Of a DNA stretch of 64,000 nt, positions 44,523 through 52,384 are shown piece after piece. The stretch lies in contig NZ_BSOW01000017.1 of NCBI RefSeq assembly GCF_030160715.1, positions 143,992-207,991 of the forward strand, in the 5' to 3' direction. The position numbers and the translations under genes were made by a program. The notes below the pieces were generated by a model, which did no database searches, was not told the DNA's origin, and saw only the letters and a program-made list of their open reading frames with translations. Every line of letters starts with the position of its first letter. Within the stretch, counting starts at the first letter, position 1. This DNA is from Bradyrhizobium iriomotense (GTDB lineage Bacteria > Pseudomonadota > Alphaproteobacteria > Rhizobiales > Xanthobacteraceae).

Positions 44523-45824
44523 ATGGACGCAAAATCCACAAAAACTGCAACGCTGACGGTCGGAAACAAGAACTACGATCTCCCGATCCTGAGCGGCAGC
44601 GTCGGGCCTGACGTCGTCGACATCGGCAAGCTGTACGGCCAATCCGGCCTCTTCACCTACGACCCGGGCTTTACCTCGACCGCGAGCTGCCAGTCCAAAA
44701 TCACCTATATCGACGGCGACGCCGGCGTGCTGGAATACCGCGGCTATCCGATCGAGCAGCTCGCCGAGCACGGCGACTTCCTCGAGACCTGCTATCTCCT
44801 GCTCTACGGGGATCTGCCGACACCGGCCCAGAAGAAGGATTTCGACTACCGCGTCACGCACCACACGATGGTGCACGAACAGATGGCCCGCTTCTTCCAG
44901 GGCTTCCGCCGCGACGCCCATCCGATGGCGATCATGGTGGCGGCCGTCGGCGCGCTTGCCGCGTTCTATCACGACTCCACCGACATCAATGATCCCAAGC
45001 AGCGCATGATCGCCTCCATGCGCATGATCGCCAAGATCCCGACGCTGGCGGCAATGGCCTACAAGTACACCGTCGGCCAGCCCTTCGTGTATCCGAAGAA
45101 CTCGCTCGGCTTTGCCGCGAACTTCCTCAACATGTGCTTCGCGGTGCCCTGCGAGGAGTACAAGGTCAGCCCGGTGCTCGCTGACGCGCTGGAGAAGATC
45201 TTCATCCTGCACGCCGACCACGAGCAGAACGCATCGACCTCGACGGTGCGCATCGCCGGCTCCTCCGGCGCCAATCCGTTCGCCTGCATCGCGGCCGGCA
45301 TCGCCTGCCTGTGGGGCCCGGCGCATGGCGGCGCCAATGAAGCGGCGCTGAACATGCTCTATCAGATCGGCACCGTCGACAAGATCCCCGAGTTCATCGC
45401 CAAGGTGAAGGACAAGAACAGCGAAGTCCGCCTGATGGGCTTTGGCCATCGCGTCTACAAGAACTACGATCCGCGCGCCAAGATCATGCAGAAGATGTGT
45501 CACGCCGTGCTCAAGGAGATGGGCCACGGCGACGATCCGATGCTGAAGGTTGCGCTGGAGCTCGAAAAGATCGCGCTCAGCGACCAGTACTTCATCGACC
45601 GCAAGCTCTACCCGAACGTCGACTTCTATTCGGGCATCACGCTGAAGGCGATGGGCTTCCCGGTCTCGATGTTCACCGTGCTGTTCGCGGTCGCGCGCAC
45701 CGTCGGCTGGATCAGCCAGTGGAGCGAGATGATCGAGGATCCGCAGCAGAAGATCGGCCGCCCGCGCCAGCTCTACACCGGCGTCACCAAGCGCGACTAC
45801 GTGCCGATCGGCGAGCGGAAGTAA
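44523..45824 (+). CDS. gltA: Citrate synthase (type II, hexameric)
   Basis: The 433-aa enzyme condenses oxaloacetate with acetyl-CoA to open the TCA cycle. Catalytic residues are visible in LHADHEQNASTSTVRIAG (His), GPAHGGANEAAL (His) and YPNVDFYSGITLKAMG (Asp). GFGHRVYKNYDPRA is the family signature. The N-terminal small domain (LTVGNKNYDLPIL) is typical of Gram-negative NADH-sensitive type II enzymes. A strong intrinsic terminator follows the stop codon. Confidence 0.97.
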   Translation: MDAKSTKTATLTVGNKNYDLPILSGSVGPDVVDIGKLYGQSGLFTYDPGFTSTASCQSKITYIDGDAGVLEYRGYPIEQLAEHGDFLETCYLLLYGDLPTPAQKKDFDYRVTHHTMVHEQMARFFQGFRRDAHPMAIMVAAVGALAAFYHDSTDINDPKQRMIASMRMIAKIPTLAAMAYKYTVGQPFVYPKNSLGFAANFLNMCFAVPCEEYKVSPVLADALEKIFILHADHEQNASTSTVRIAGSSGANPFACIAAGIACLWGPAHGGANEAALNMLYQIGTVDKIPEFIAKVKDKNSEVRLMGFGHRVYKNYDPRAKIMQKMCHAVLKEMGHGDDPMLKVALELEKIALSDQYFIDRKLYPNVDFYSGITLKAMGFPVSMFTVLFAVARTVGWISQWSEMIEDPQQKIGRPRQLYTGVTKRDYVPIGERK

Positions 45825-45846
45825 GCCTTTAGCCAACACGGCTCTC

Positions 45847-45883
45847 AAAACGGCGCCATCTCACGATGGCGCCGTTTTTGTTT
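45847..45883 (+). terminator. Intrinsic terminator of gltA
   Basis: AAAACGGCGCCATC and GATGGCGCCGTTTTT form a 14-bp stem with a TCAC loop, and the run TTTTTGTTT follows on the plus strand. It starts 23 nt after the gltA stop. Confidence 0.92.
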
Positions 45884-45923
45884 GGCAGAACACCATGGAG
45901 CGGACGAAGCGCGGGGCGAGCGG

Positions 45924-46625
45924 ATGCGGATCACGAACCCGGTGGATGGATGGTTGCAGGTCGTGGCCTGTTCGCCGTTACCCGATGCGGCCGGCGAAAT
46001 GGTGCTTTATCCCGGATGCGACATTGACGGGGTGGTCACCGCGGAGCGCGTCGCGGCAACTGCCGTGCAGTACAGCGGTCACGACGTGCCCAAGCCGAAA
46101 TGGCCGCGCCCCGGGATGTTGCTTCCCGTCACCGTGGACCTCGCTGATCCGACGCGGTTCAGGATCGAATGGGATCTGGTGCCGACCGGACACTACGCCG
46201 CCGAACAGCTCGCAGAGCATTTGCGCAGCGAGCCGCATGCCAACACACCGGGCCGCAGCCCGTTTCCCCGCTCCTGGCACGAGATGGAACATGCCGCGTC
46301 GTTGCCGGCGCTGGTCAATGGCCTGACGCCGCAGCAGGCGGAGATTGCGCTTGCCGGCGGCGGCGCGGCCCTCGGTCTGGTTCCGACGACGGCGAGGGTG
46401 TTGACCGTGCACGAGGTGCAACCCAGCAGCGCACCGGGCGGGACGTGGGACATTGCGGTTGCCGTGAACGACCCGAATGGCGGACCGAGCTGGGAAGCGG
46501 TCACGCGCATGTCATTCAGTAGCGCAAGCCGCCGCGAAAGCCGCAGCGCTTCCGGGGTCGAGTTGCCTGTCCTTGTCAATCCGGACAACCGCAAACGGAT
46601 CATCGTCGACGTCGCGCGTCTGTGA
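45924..46625 (+). CDS. Hypothetical protein, 233 aa
   Basis: The product starts MRITNPVDGWLQVVACSPLP and is soluble, without signal or membrane segment. A small beta-rich half with PGMLLPVTVDLADPTRFRIE is followed by W-D, and the second half contains GLTPQQAEIALAGGGAALGL and a predicted beta domain (APGGTWDIAVAVNDPNGGPS). I do not recognise the family, but the PG-x-x-LPV-x-VD...FRIEWD pattern faintly recalls actinobacterial proteins with short C-terminal domains. ATG at 45924 is preferred to a TTG inside the gltA terminator. The gene lies between two near-identical terminator halves. Confidence 0.65.
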   Translation: MRITNPVDGWLQVVACSPLPDAAGEMVLYPGCDIDGVVTAERVAATAVQYSGHDVPKPKWPRPGMLLPVTVDLADPTRFRIEWDLVPTGHYAAEQLAEHLRSEPHANTPGRSPFPRSWHEMEHAASLPALVNGLTPQQAEIALAGGGAALGLVPTTARVLTVHEVQPSSAPGGTWDIAVAVNDPNGGPSWEAVTRMSFSSASRRESRSASGVELPVLVNPDNRKRIIVDVARL

Positions 46626-46632
46626 GCTTCCA

Positions 46633-46668
46633 GACGGCGCCGTCAGCAGTGATGGCGCCGTTTTCGTT
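46633..46668 (+). terminator. Terminator after the 233-aa hypothetical gene
   Basis: GACGGCGCCGTC and GATGGCGCCGT form an imperfect stem followed by TTTTCGTTTG, 8 nt after the stop codon. The right arm and T tract differ from those of gltA by one base over 19. Confidence 0.8.
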
Positions 46669-46724
46669 TGTCGCAAGAGGCCTCACGATGTGTCGGCGTG
46701 ACGGGTCGCCAACGTACGCGCCGG

Positions 46725-47123
46725 TCAGCGTGAGCGCTTCTTCAGTTTGGGAAGTGTGTTCGGGTTGAACGCGGGTGTCGGCGCGCTGGCCTCTGGCGCC
46801 GGGTTTTCTTGTTCGCTGAGAATGAGCGTTCCCTCGAGAAGAACTCCAGGGACGTTTTCGGCTGTTGCGACGTAGGTCGCTATCTTTCCGGCGCACGTTC
46901 CCTCGAGCGTCAGCTTGAGGTCATCCACCCCGAAGACCGTTGCGTGCCCCTCAGTGTGTCGTTTGGTCGATAGCACGGCCGTGAAGCGATCTCCGTCGAC
47001 CTTGCAAGAGCCGCTATAGGTCATGATGCTGTCGCAGCCCCAGATTTTTCCGTCCGCGACGTGAGCAATGCCTTGACCGAGCGGTGTCTTGAAAAATGCC
47101 CTGTAGGTGCCGTCCTTCAGCAT
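46725..47123 (-). CDS. GrlR-like small regulatory protein
   Basis: The 132-aa product begins MLKDGTYRAFFKTPLGQGIA and continues HVADGKIWGCDSIMTYSGSC, then VFGVDDLKLTLEGTCAG. This beta-barrel, calycin-like pattern matches proteins annotated as GrlR family in rhizobia. In enteropathogenic E. coli GrlR binds and inhibits the type III secretion activator GrlA. No type III genes or GrlA are nearby, so function is unknown. A Pro/Ala-rich and then basic tail (LPKLKKRSR) follows. The ATG at 47123 starts it. Confidence 0.6.
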   Translation of the reverse strand: MLKDGTYRAFFKTPLGQGIAHVADGKIWGCDSIMTYSGSCKVDGDRFTAVLSTKRHTEGHATVFGVDDLKLTLEGTCAGKIATYVATAENVPGVLLEGTLILSEQENPAPEASAPTPAFNPNTLPKLKKRSR

Positions 47124-47314
47124 GGGAGGACCCCTCTGCCTCTGTGTCGCAACAGCCGGGACGATCCGGCACGGATCAATATTAAGGCCCGGTTAATCCT
47201 CAATATCCGTGAGAAACCGGAGTTTGGTGGGTACGTCGCCGCCGGTATTTCGTTCGGGGCAGGCGGAGCGCGCGGCCTTCCAAATGGTCTCGAAGCGGCG
47301 CTGAGCCTTTCCTT

Positions 47315-47494
47315 TCAAGCCGCCAGATCATTCGAGCCGGCGGTGCAATCCTTGAAGTGCTCGAGGAGTGCGTTACTTGCCATGTGCTCCCAGTATTCAG
47401 CCTCGGCGAGCAGCTTCCAGCTGCGGTCCGGACTATACGCGGCGCTCTGTCGGCACAACGACGCCATCGCTCGCAAGCGGCGCACAGTCTCCAT
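47315..47494 (-). CDS. Small hypothetical protein, 59 aa
   Basis: The ATG at 47494 has GGGAGG upstream on the minus strand, and the longer frame to 47680 has no such support. The product METVRRLRAMASLCRQSAAY, then SPDRSWKLLAEAEYWEHMAS, looks like a two-helix hairpin. I recall many Bradyrhizobium relatives with this pattern but no function. The tail is DCTAGSNDLAA. Confidence 0.6.
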   Translation of the reverse strand: METVRRLRAMASLCRQSAAYSPDRSWKLLAEAEYWEHMASNALLEHFKDCTAGSNDLAA

Positions 47495-47805
47495 TCCCAG
47501 CCTCCCGTACCTGTTTCTGGGCTGAAATATGGGCTGCTCGGCGCACGCTGTCTGTTCGGTATATAACATTGGCCGATCGAAGAGCCGGGCCAGGTTCGAC
47601 GAGCGGGCGTCGGACGCGTCGCAGGATCGCCTAATTAAACCACAGGCGAATTGGCGTCCTGGATACCGGTGAACGCCCAAGGATAACCGCTATCGAAATT
47701 TGCCTTCGCTAGCAGCCCCGACTAGTCACAAATGCCAATTCGAATTTGCAGTTATAATAGACTGGTCTGATTCGTCGGCTAATCGCGACTCGCGAGGATG
47801 TTGTG
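47495..47805. other. Divergent intergenic region with consensus -10
   Basis: These 311 bases separate the 59-aa gene from the coiled-coil gene. A perfect TATAAT at 47753-47758 stands 47 nt before the plus-strand start, with no good -35. GTATATAAC at 47560 could serve the minus-strand gene. The region is clearly AT-richer than its surroundings. No gene or repeat seen. Confidence 0.5.
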
Positions 47806-48690
47806 ATGGCATTTTTCAAGCGTGAGCTCGGCCCGGTCGAGAGCTTCGAGAGTGCGTTGAAGCGAAAACGAGCGGCGCGGCAGAAGATGGCCGAGCGATT
47901 GAACCTCACCGAAAAGCTACTTGAAGAACAACGCGCCGCAGCCCGGCGACTGGCGGTTGCCGGAGCCACTCATGGCCAGCTCGATCGAGCGGAGGCCAAG
48001 ATGCGCTCGGTCGAGGATCGCGCCAGGGGGCAGCGCGCCGAACTCGACGAACTCGACGAGCAGATCGCTTCAACCGAACGCGCCTTGGCTGAAGCCGTCT
48101 TGCAGCGCGACCGTAACAGGTTGGCGGATGATATTTTGGCCTTGGCAGCGGCTATCGAACAGGCCGTCCCGCAATTCAATTCAAGCGCCGTCGCGCTCGT
48201 GCAGGCCTCCCAAAAAGGGGTGGTGTTACCGCCTGAAGCGACGAGGTTTTCGACGAGCGTGGATGAAATGCGCCGCGAGGTTCTCTCCTCTGCGGATCTG
48301 ATTTGCTGGGAGCTTCGGTCGATCGCGGTACGCACGCGGGCCGGTAACGCAAACGTTGCCCTTGGCGCATCGGCTGAACCGCATCAAAGGCCGTCGCCGG
48401 AGACAGAGAGACAATTGATCTACACGTTGAGTCCGCTGCTTTGGCGCGAAGGCGACGAGGTGCGCAGGGTTCCGGCGTTTACGCTGGTTGGGCTCCCGAG
48501 AGATTTGTTGCCGGTCGCACTACGCCATCAGCACGCGGACTATCTGAGCGCCCGGCGTGTGCAGACCCTCATACAGGTTCACGGCAGCGGAAGCGTCCAA
48601 GAAGGTCAGGGTCAGGACGATCCAGAAACCATTGATCTCGATGCGTTGGCCGCCGAGGAAACGGGCGGCGCCCCCGCAAATGTAGCCTGA
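47806..48690 (+). CDS. Hypothetical coiled-coil protein, 294 aa
   Basis: The product begins MAFFKRELGPVESFESALKR and forms a long charged coiled coil (about 10-130) with many Ala, Arg and Glu residues, such as KLLEEQRAAARRLA and RGQRAELDELDEQIASTERA. A second, more globular part (about 135-260) and an acidic, Gly-rich tail follow. There is no signal or membrane segment. GAGGA stands 7 nt before the ATG at 47806. It reads toward lpxB with a family-2 repeat between the two stops. Function unknown. Composition is less GC-biased than the backbone genes. Confidence 0.7.
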   Translation: MAFFKRELGPVESFESALKRKRAARQKMAERLNLTEKLLEEQRAAARRLAVAGATHGQLDRAEAKMRSVEDRARGQRAELDELDEQIASTERALAEAVLQRDRNRLADDILALAAAIEQAVPQFNSSAVALVQASQKGVVLPPEATRFSTSVDEMRREVLSSADLICWELRSIAVRTRAGNANVALGASAEPHQRPSPETERQLIYTLSPLLWREGDEVRRVPAFTLVGLPRDLLPVALRHQHADYLSARRVQTLIQVHGSGSVQEGQGQDDPETIDLDALAAEETGGAPANVA

Positions 48691-48748
48691 GCAGAGTTTT
48701 GCGGTTCCCGACTGTCCTGACGACCAAGTCGTGCTGACTTGGATTTCC

Positions 48749-48878
48749 TAAAGCGCGATGAAATTGGGATGAATCGTCATCGCGCTTTAGGTTGTTGTTT
48801 GCGCATGATCTCCGCGCAAACGCGTTCCGCGTTTGTCGCGAGGGAAAACCGCTTCACACTTTTCCGGATCATGCTTTA
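48749..48878. repeat. Palindromic repeat family 2, copy 4, with nested hairpin
   Basis: The stem TAAAGCGCGATG...CATCGCGCTTTA and the end GGATCATGCTTTA match the copy at 30617. About 32 bp at 48811-48842 (CGCGCAAACGCG-TTC-CGCGTTTGTCGCG) are extra and form their own hairpin. The last bases provide the lpxB stop codon. Confidence 0.9.
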
Positions 48879-50060
48879 GTTCGCCCGCCGGCCCTTGCGC
48901 ATCGTGGCCAGCACGATGTCGGCCGCGAGCACGCTCGGCGGCTTGTTGCCGGTCGACATGATCGCGTCGAGCTGGGCGAAGGCCTCGACCTGCTGCTTGC
49001 GCAGCGGCGTATCCGTCAGCACCTCGGTCAGCGCCTCTGCGAGCTTTTCCGGCGTGCAGTCCTCCTGCAAGAATTCGGGGATCACTTCCCGGCCGATCAC
49101 GAGATTGGCGAGGATCACCGATGAGACGCGGATGGCGCGGCGCAGGATGAAGGCCTCGATCGCGCCGACGCGATAGGCCGTCACCATGGGAATGCCCGAC
49201 AGCGCAAGCTCCAGCGTCACCGTGCCGGATTTCGACAGCGCCGCGCGCGCGATCCGGAACGCGGCACGCCGCTCGGCCTCGCCGACCACGATTCTCGGCT
49301 TGACCGGCCAGCTCGCGATACCCTCGCGCACCGTTGGTTCGAGATGCGACATGGTCGGCAGCACCAATTCGAAACGCTGGCCTGTAGCCTGCAACCGGCC
49401 GAGCGCCGCGCCGAACACGTCGAGATGATGCCTGATCTCGCTGCGGCGGCTGCCGGGCAAGACCAGCAGCACCGGCGGCTCGCCGTCGCGGCGCTTCTGC
49501 TCCTCTGCATTCGGCCGCAGCGAGGACAGCTGCTCGATCAGGGGATGGCCGACATAGCTGCAGGGCGGGCCGCGGAGCTTGCGATATTCCTCGGGCTCGA
49601 ACGGCATCAGGCCGAGCACGTGATCGACATAGGACAGCATGGCCCGCGCCCTGCCCGGCCGCCAGGCCCAGACCGAGGGTGAGACGTAGTCGACGATCGG
49701 GACGTGCGGATTGCGCGCGCGGACGCGGCGGGCGACGCGATGGGTGAAGTCGGGGCTGTCGATGATGACGAGCGCGTCGGGAGCGGCTTCGATCACGGCA
49801 TCCGTGGTCTGACGGATCAGCCGCAGGATCTTTGGCAGTTGCTGCACGACGGCGGCAAAGCCGACGATCGACAACTCCTCGATCGGAAAGAGTGAGGCCA
49901 GCCCCTCGCGCGCCATGGTGCGGCCGCCGACACCTTCGAACTGCACGCCATCGCCGAGCCGCTGGCGCAGCACCTTCATCAGCGCAGCGCCCAAACGATC
50001 CCCGGATTCCTCCGTGGCGACCAGAAAAATCTTCCGCTTTGGATCGCGCCCCGGCGTCAT
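48876..50060 (-). CDS. lpxB: Lipid-A-disaccharide synthase
   Basis: The 394-aa GT19 glycosyltransferase joins UDP-2,3-diacylglucosamine and lipid X into the lipid A disaccharide. Family segments: IFLVATEESGDRLGAALM near the N-terminus, FEGVGGRTMAREGL, VDYVSPSVWAWRPGRARAM, YVGHPLIEQL, LLVLPGSRRSEIRHHL and LSKSGTVTLELALSGIPMV. Its ATG at 50060 overlaps the lpxI stop as ATGA, so translation is coupled. The stop codon lies in a repeat element, so the very end (RKGRRAN) may vary between strains. Confidence 0.96.
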   Translation of the reverse strand: MTPGRDPKRKIFLVATEESGDRLGAALMKVLRQRLGDGVQFEGVGGRTMAREGLASLFPIEELSIVGFAAVVQQLPKILRLIRQTTDAVIEAAPDALVIIDSPDFTHRVARRVRARNPHVPIVDYVSPSVWAWRPGRARAMLSYVDHVLGLMPFEPEEYRKLRGPPCSYVGHPLIEQLSSLRPNAEEQKRRDGEPPVLLVLPGSRRSEIRHHLDVFGAALGRLQATGQRFELVLPTMSHLEPTVREGIASWPVKPRIVVGEAERRAAFRIARAALSKSGTVTLELALSGIPMVTAYRVGAIEAFILRRAIRVSSVILANLVIGREVIPEFLQEDCTPEKLAEALTEVLTDTPLRKQQVEAFAQLDAIMSTGNKPPSVLAADIVLATMRKGRRAN

Positions 50061-50926
50061 GCTTGCAGGCCGATGACGAAGAGATAGTTGGCGTCCGCCA
50101 GCTCGATCATCGCCTGCGGCTCGGCGGCGATGGTATTGCCCGCGATCACGGCGATGCCCGAAAGGCCAGCGCTGGCGACACCTTCAACGGTGCGCGGACC
50201 GATCGTCGGCAGATCGAAGCGCAAATCCTGTCCGCTCTTCGGGGCCTTGACCAGCACGCCGCGCCCGCGCGCCGCGCGGATGCGGCCCTCGCCGCGCAGC
50301 CGCGCCACGCGCTGGAGCAGCCCGTCGGTGCCCTCGATGTCCTCGACCGCGACCACATGGCCGTCGATCACGACCACGGCCTGGCCGATGTCGAACGGGC
50401 TCAGCGCGGCCAGCACCGCGCGGCCACGCTCGATGTCGCTCCTGGCGTTATCTGCCGGCCAGGCGCGCGTAATGCAGCCCTCGGGCATCAGGAGATCGGG
50501 CGCAACGTCCTTGATCCCGACCATGCGAAAGCCGTCCTGCTCGAGCATCCGGCCGACGCCGGAGAGCAAATGGTCGTCGCCGCCGCGAAACGCGCGGACG
50601 ACATGCCCGAGAAGCTGGAGCGTCTTGAGATCGAAGCGCACTTCCGACAGCGATGGCCGCATCAAGGTGCCGATGAAGATCAGGTCGCGGCAGCCCTCCT
50701 CGCGAAACAGCCGCATGGCGCGGCCGAGCTGGCCGACCGAGATCCAGCGATGTCGGAATTTTTCGACCCTTTCCGGATCGCAGGCGCCGCGCAGCGGAAA
50801 CAGCACCGGCGCAATCCCACGTGCGGCGAGCGACTCCGCGACCGCAAACGGCATGGCGCCGCCGCCGGCGATGACGCCGACCGGTGACGAAATCTCTGGA
50901 GCCGCCGATGTCATGCTCGCGGCCAT
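50057..50926 (-). CDS. lpxI: UDP-2,3-diacylglucosamine pyrophosphatase LpxI
   Basis: The 289-aa LpxI (DUF1009 family) cleaves UDP-2,3-diacylglucosamine to lipid X in alphaproteobacteria that lack LpxH. Family sequence is clear: PVGVIAGGGAMPFAVAESLA, LIFIGTLMRPSLSEVRFD, GGDDHLLSGVGRMLEQDGF and the C-terminal DLPTIGPRTVEGVASAGLSG. The ATG at 50926, 7 nt past the lpxA stop, is used, and the ATG at 50914 is an alternative giving 285 aa. The longer frame overlapping lpxA is rejected. Its stop overlaps lpxB. Confidence 0.93.
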   Translation of the reverse strand: MAASMTSAAPEISSPVGVIAGGGAMPFAVAESLAARGIAPVLFPLRGACDPERVEKFRHRWISVGQLGRAMRLFREEGCRDLIFIGTLMRPSLSEVRFDLKTLQLLGHVVRAFRGGDDHLLSGVGRMLEQDGFRMVGIKDVAPDLLMPEGCITRAWPADNARSDIERGRAVLAALSPFDIGQAVVVIDGHVVAVEDIEGTDGLLQRVARLRGEGRIRAARGRGVLVKAPKSGQDLRFDLPTIGPRTVEGVASAGLSGIAVIAGNTIAAEPQAMIELADANYLFVIGLQA

Positions 50927-50933
50927 CCCGTGA

Positions 50934-51728
50934 TTACTGCCCGATCGCGGGAAGACAGAGCGGGCGATGCTTGCCCTTGCCGATGAAGTCGAGGATTTCG
51001 GCAATGGCCGGGTCCTCAGCCGCAAGCGGCTGCACCGAAGCGAGCCGCTCGGCGAAAATTCCGGGACCATGGAACAGCTTTTGATAAAACGCGCGCACCG
51101 TCGTAAGCCGCTGCTTGGTGAACTTGCGCCGCTTCATGCCGATGATGTTGAGACCTTCGAGCACCGCATACTGGCCGTTGACGAGCCCGAACGGGATGAT
51201 GTCGTCGCGCACGCCACAAACGCCACCGACCATGACCTGCGAGCCGATGCGGGTGAACTGGTGCACCGCGGACAACCCGCCGATGAATACGAAGTCGCCG
51301 ATCTCGCAGTGACCTCCGAGCGTCGCCGAGGTCGCGAAGATCGCGTCGTTGCCGACATGGCAATCATGCCCGACATGGCTGCAATTCATGAAATAACCGC
51401 GGTCGCCGACCTCCGTGATGCCGCCGCCGGCGACGGTGCCGGCATTCATGGTCACGGATTCGCGGATGGTGCAGCCTGCGCCGATCCGTAACTTCGTCAG
51501 CTCGCCGCGATAGCTGAGCGATTGCGGCGGGGTGCCGAGCGAGGCGAACGGATAGATGGTGCAGTCGTCGCCGATGGTGGTCTGCGCCGTGATATGCACA
51601 TGCCCGATCAGCTTGCAATTTTGGCCGATCACGACGTTTGGGCCGATGATGCAGTAGGGCCCGATCTCCGTGCCCTCGCCGATCACGGCGCCGTCTTCCA
51701 CGCGCGCGGTGGGATCAATCTTGCTCAT
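50934..51728 (-). CDS. lpxA: UDP-N-acetylglucosamine 3-O-acyltransferase
   Basis: The 264-aa left-handed beta-helix enzyme adds the first 3-hydroxyacyl chain in lipid A synthesis. Hexapeptide repeats run through residues 1-190 (IDPTARVEDGAVIGEGTEIG, IGPNVVIGQNCKLIG), with the catalytic His region in GHDCHVGNDAIF and the conserved loop HQFTRIGSQVMVGG. The helical C-terminal domain has the family IGMKRRKFTKQRL. Length is normal. An unusually long 197-nt gap with a hairpin separates it from fabZ upstream. Confidence 0.97.
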   Translation of the reverse strand: MSKIDPTARVEDGAVIGEGTEIGPYCIIGPNVVIGQNCKLIGHVHITAQTTIGDDCTIYPFASLGTPPQSLSYRGELTKLRIGAGCTIRESVTMNAGTVAGGGITEVGDRGYFMNCSHVGHDCHVGNDAIFATSATLGGHCEIGDFVFIGGLSAVHQFTRIGSQVMVGGVCGVRDDIIPFGLVNGQYAVLEGLNIIGMKRRKFTKQRLTTVRAFYQKLFHGPGIFAERLASVQPLAAEDPAIAEILDFIGKGKHRPLCLPAIGQ

Positions 51729-51851
51729 TAAGAAGGTCTGGCTATCCGTTGAAGTCGCTCGGTTTTCCGGTGGTTAGCGCGACTTTGCGTGATCTGTCCA
51801 GTGACGTATCATCTCCGCGCATTTCAAGCGCACAAAGCGCTCCTTCGAACA

Positions 51852-51908
51852 CGAATAGGGAGTTGCGAACAGAAGGGGACGTAGCCTTTATTCGCTACTC
51901 CCTACTCG
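51852..51908. promoter_or_regulatory. Long inverted repeat between fabZ and lpxA
   Basis: CGAATAGGGAGTTGCGAA (51852-51869) and TTCGCTACTCCCTACTCG (51891-51908) pair over 18 positions with two mismatches around a 21-nt loop. It could be an attenuator, terminator or dispersed repeat. It sits 18 nt beyond the fabZ stop. Confidence 0.5.
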
Positions 51909-51925
51909 CTATTCGCCAGTTGGCT

Positions 51926-52384
51926 TCAGTCCGTCAGCATCGCGCCGACGTCGGCTTCGGCAACGACCTGGCCGTTGACCTTGGCGTCGCCGTGAAACCA
52001 CCACATCGCCTTGCGGCGACCGATCGAGCGCATGTGGTATTCGATGGTGTCGCCGGGCAGCACGGGCTTGCGGAATTTGCACTTGTCGATGGTCAGGAAA
52101 TACACCGCGCGCGGCTTCTCGGTGCCATCGACCGATGTGATGCCGATGACGCCCGCGGTCTGCGCCATCGCCTCGATCATCATCACGCCGGGATAGACCG
52201 GCCGCTCGGGGAAATGCCCCTGGAAGGCCGGCTCGTTGAAGGTGACGTTCTTGATGCCGATGCCGCTGTAGTCGGTGCGGATGTTGATCACCCGATCGAT
52301 CAGCAGCATCGGGAAGCGGTGCGGGAGCGTGCGCAGAATCGCGTTGATGTCCACGAGCTCGAACCTGACCGGTGCTTCCTCCAT
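51926..52384 (-). CDS. fabZ: 3-hydroxyacyl-[ACP] dehydratase
   Basis: The 152-aa hot-dog-fold dehydratase acts in fatty acid elongation and competes with LpxA/LpxD for 3-hydroxyacyl-ACP, which explains its place in the lipid A cluster. The catalytic histidine is in LPHRFPMLLIDRV and the catalytic glutamate in PVYPGVMMIEAMAQTAGV, with FQGHFPERP between. The ATG at 52384 shares one base with the lpxD stop (TAATG), so the genes are coupled. Confidence 0.97.
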   Translation of the reverse strand: MEEAPVRFELVDINAILRTLPHRFPMLLIDRVINIRTDYSGIGIKNVTFNEPAFQGHFPERPVYPGVMMIEAMAQTAGVIGITSVDGTEKPRAVYFLTIDKCKFRKPVLPGDTIEYHMRSIGRRKAMWWFHGDAKVNGQVVAEADVGAMLTD

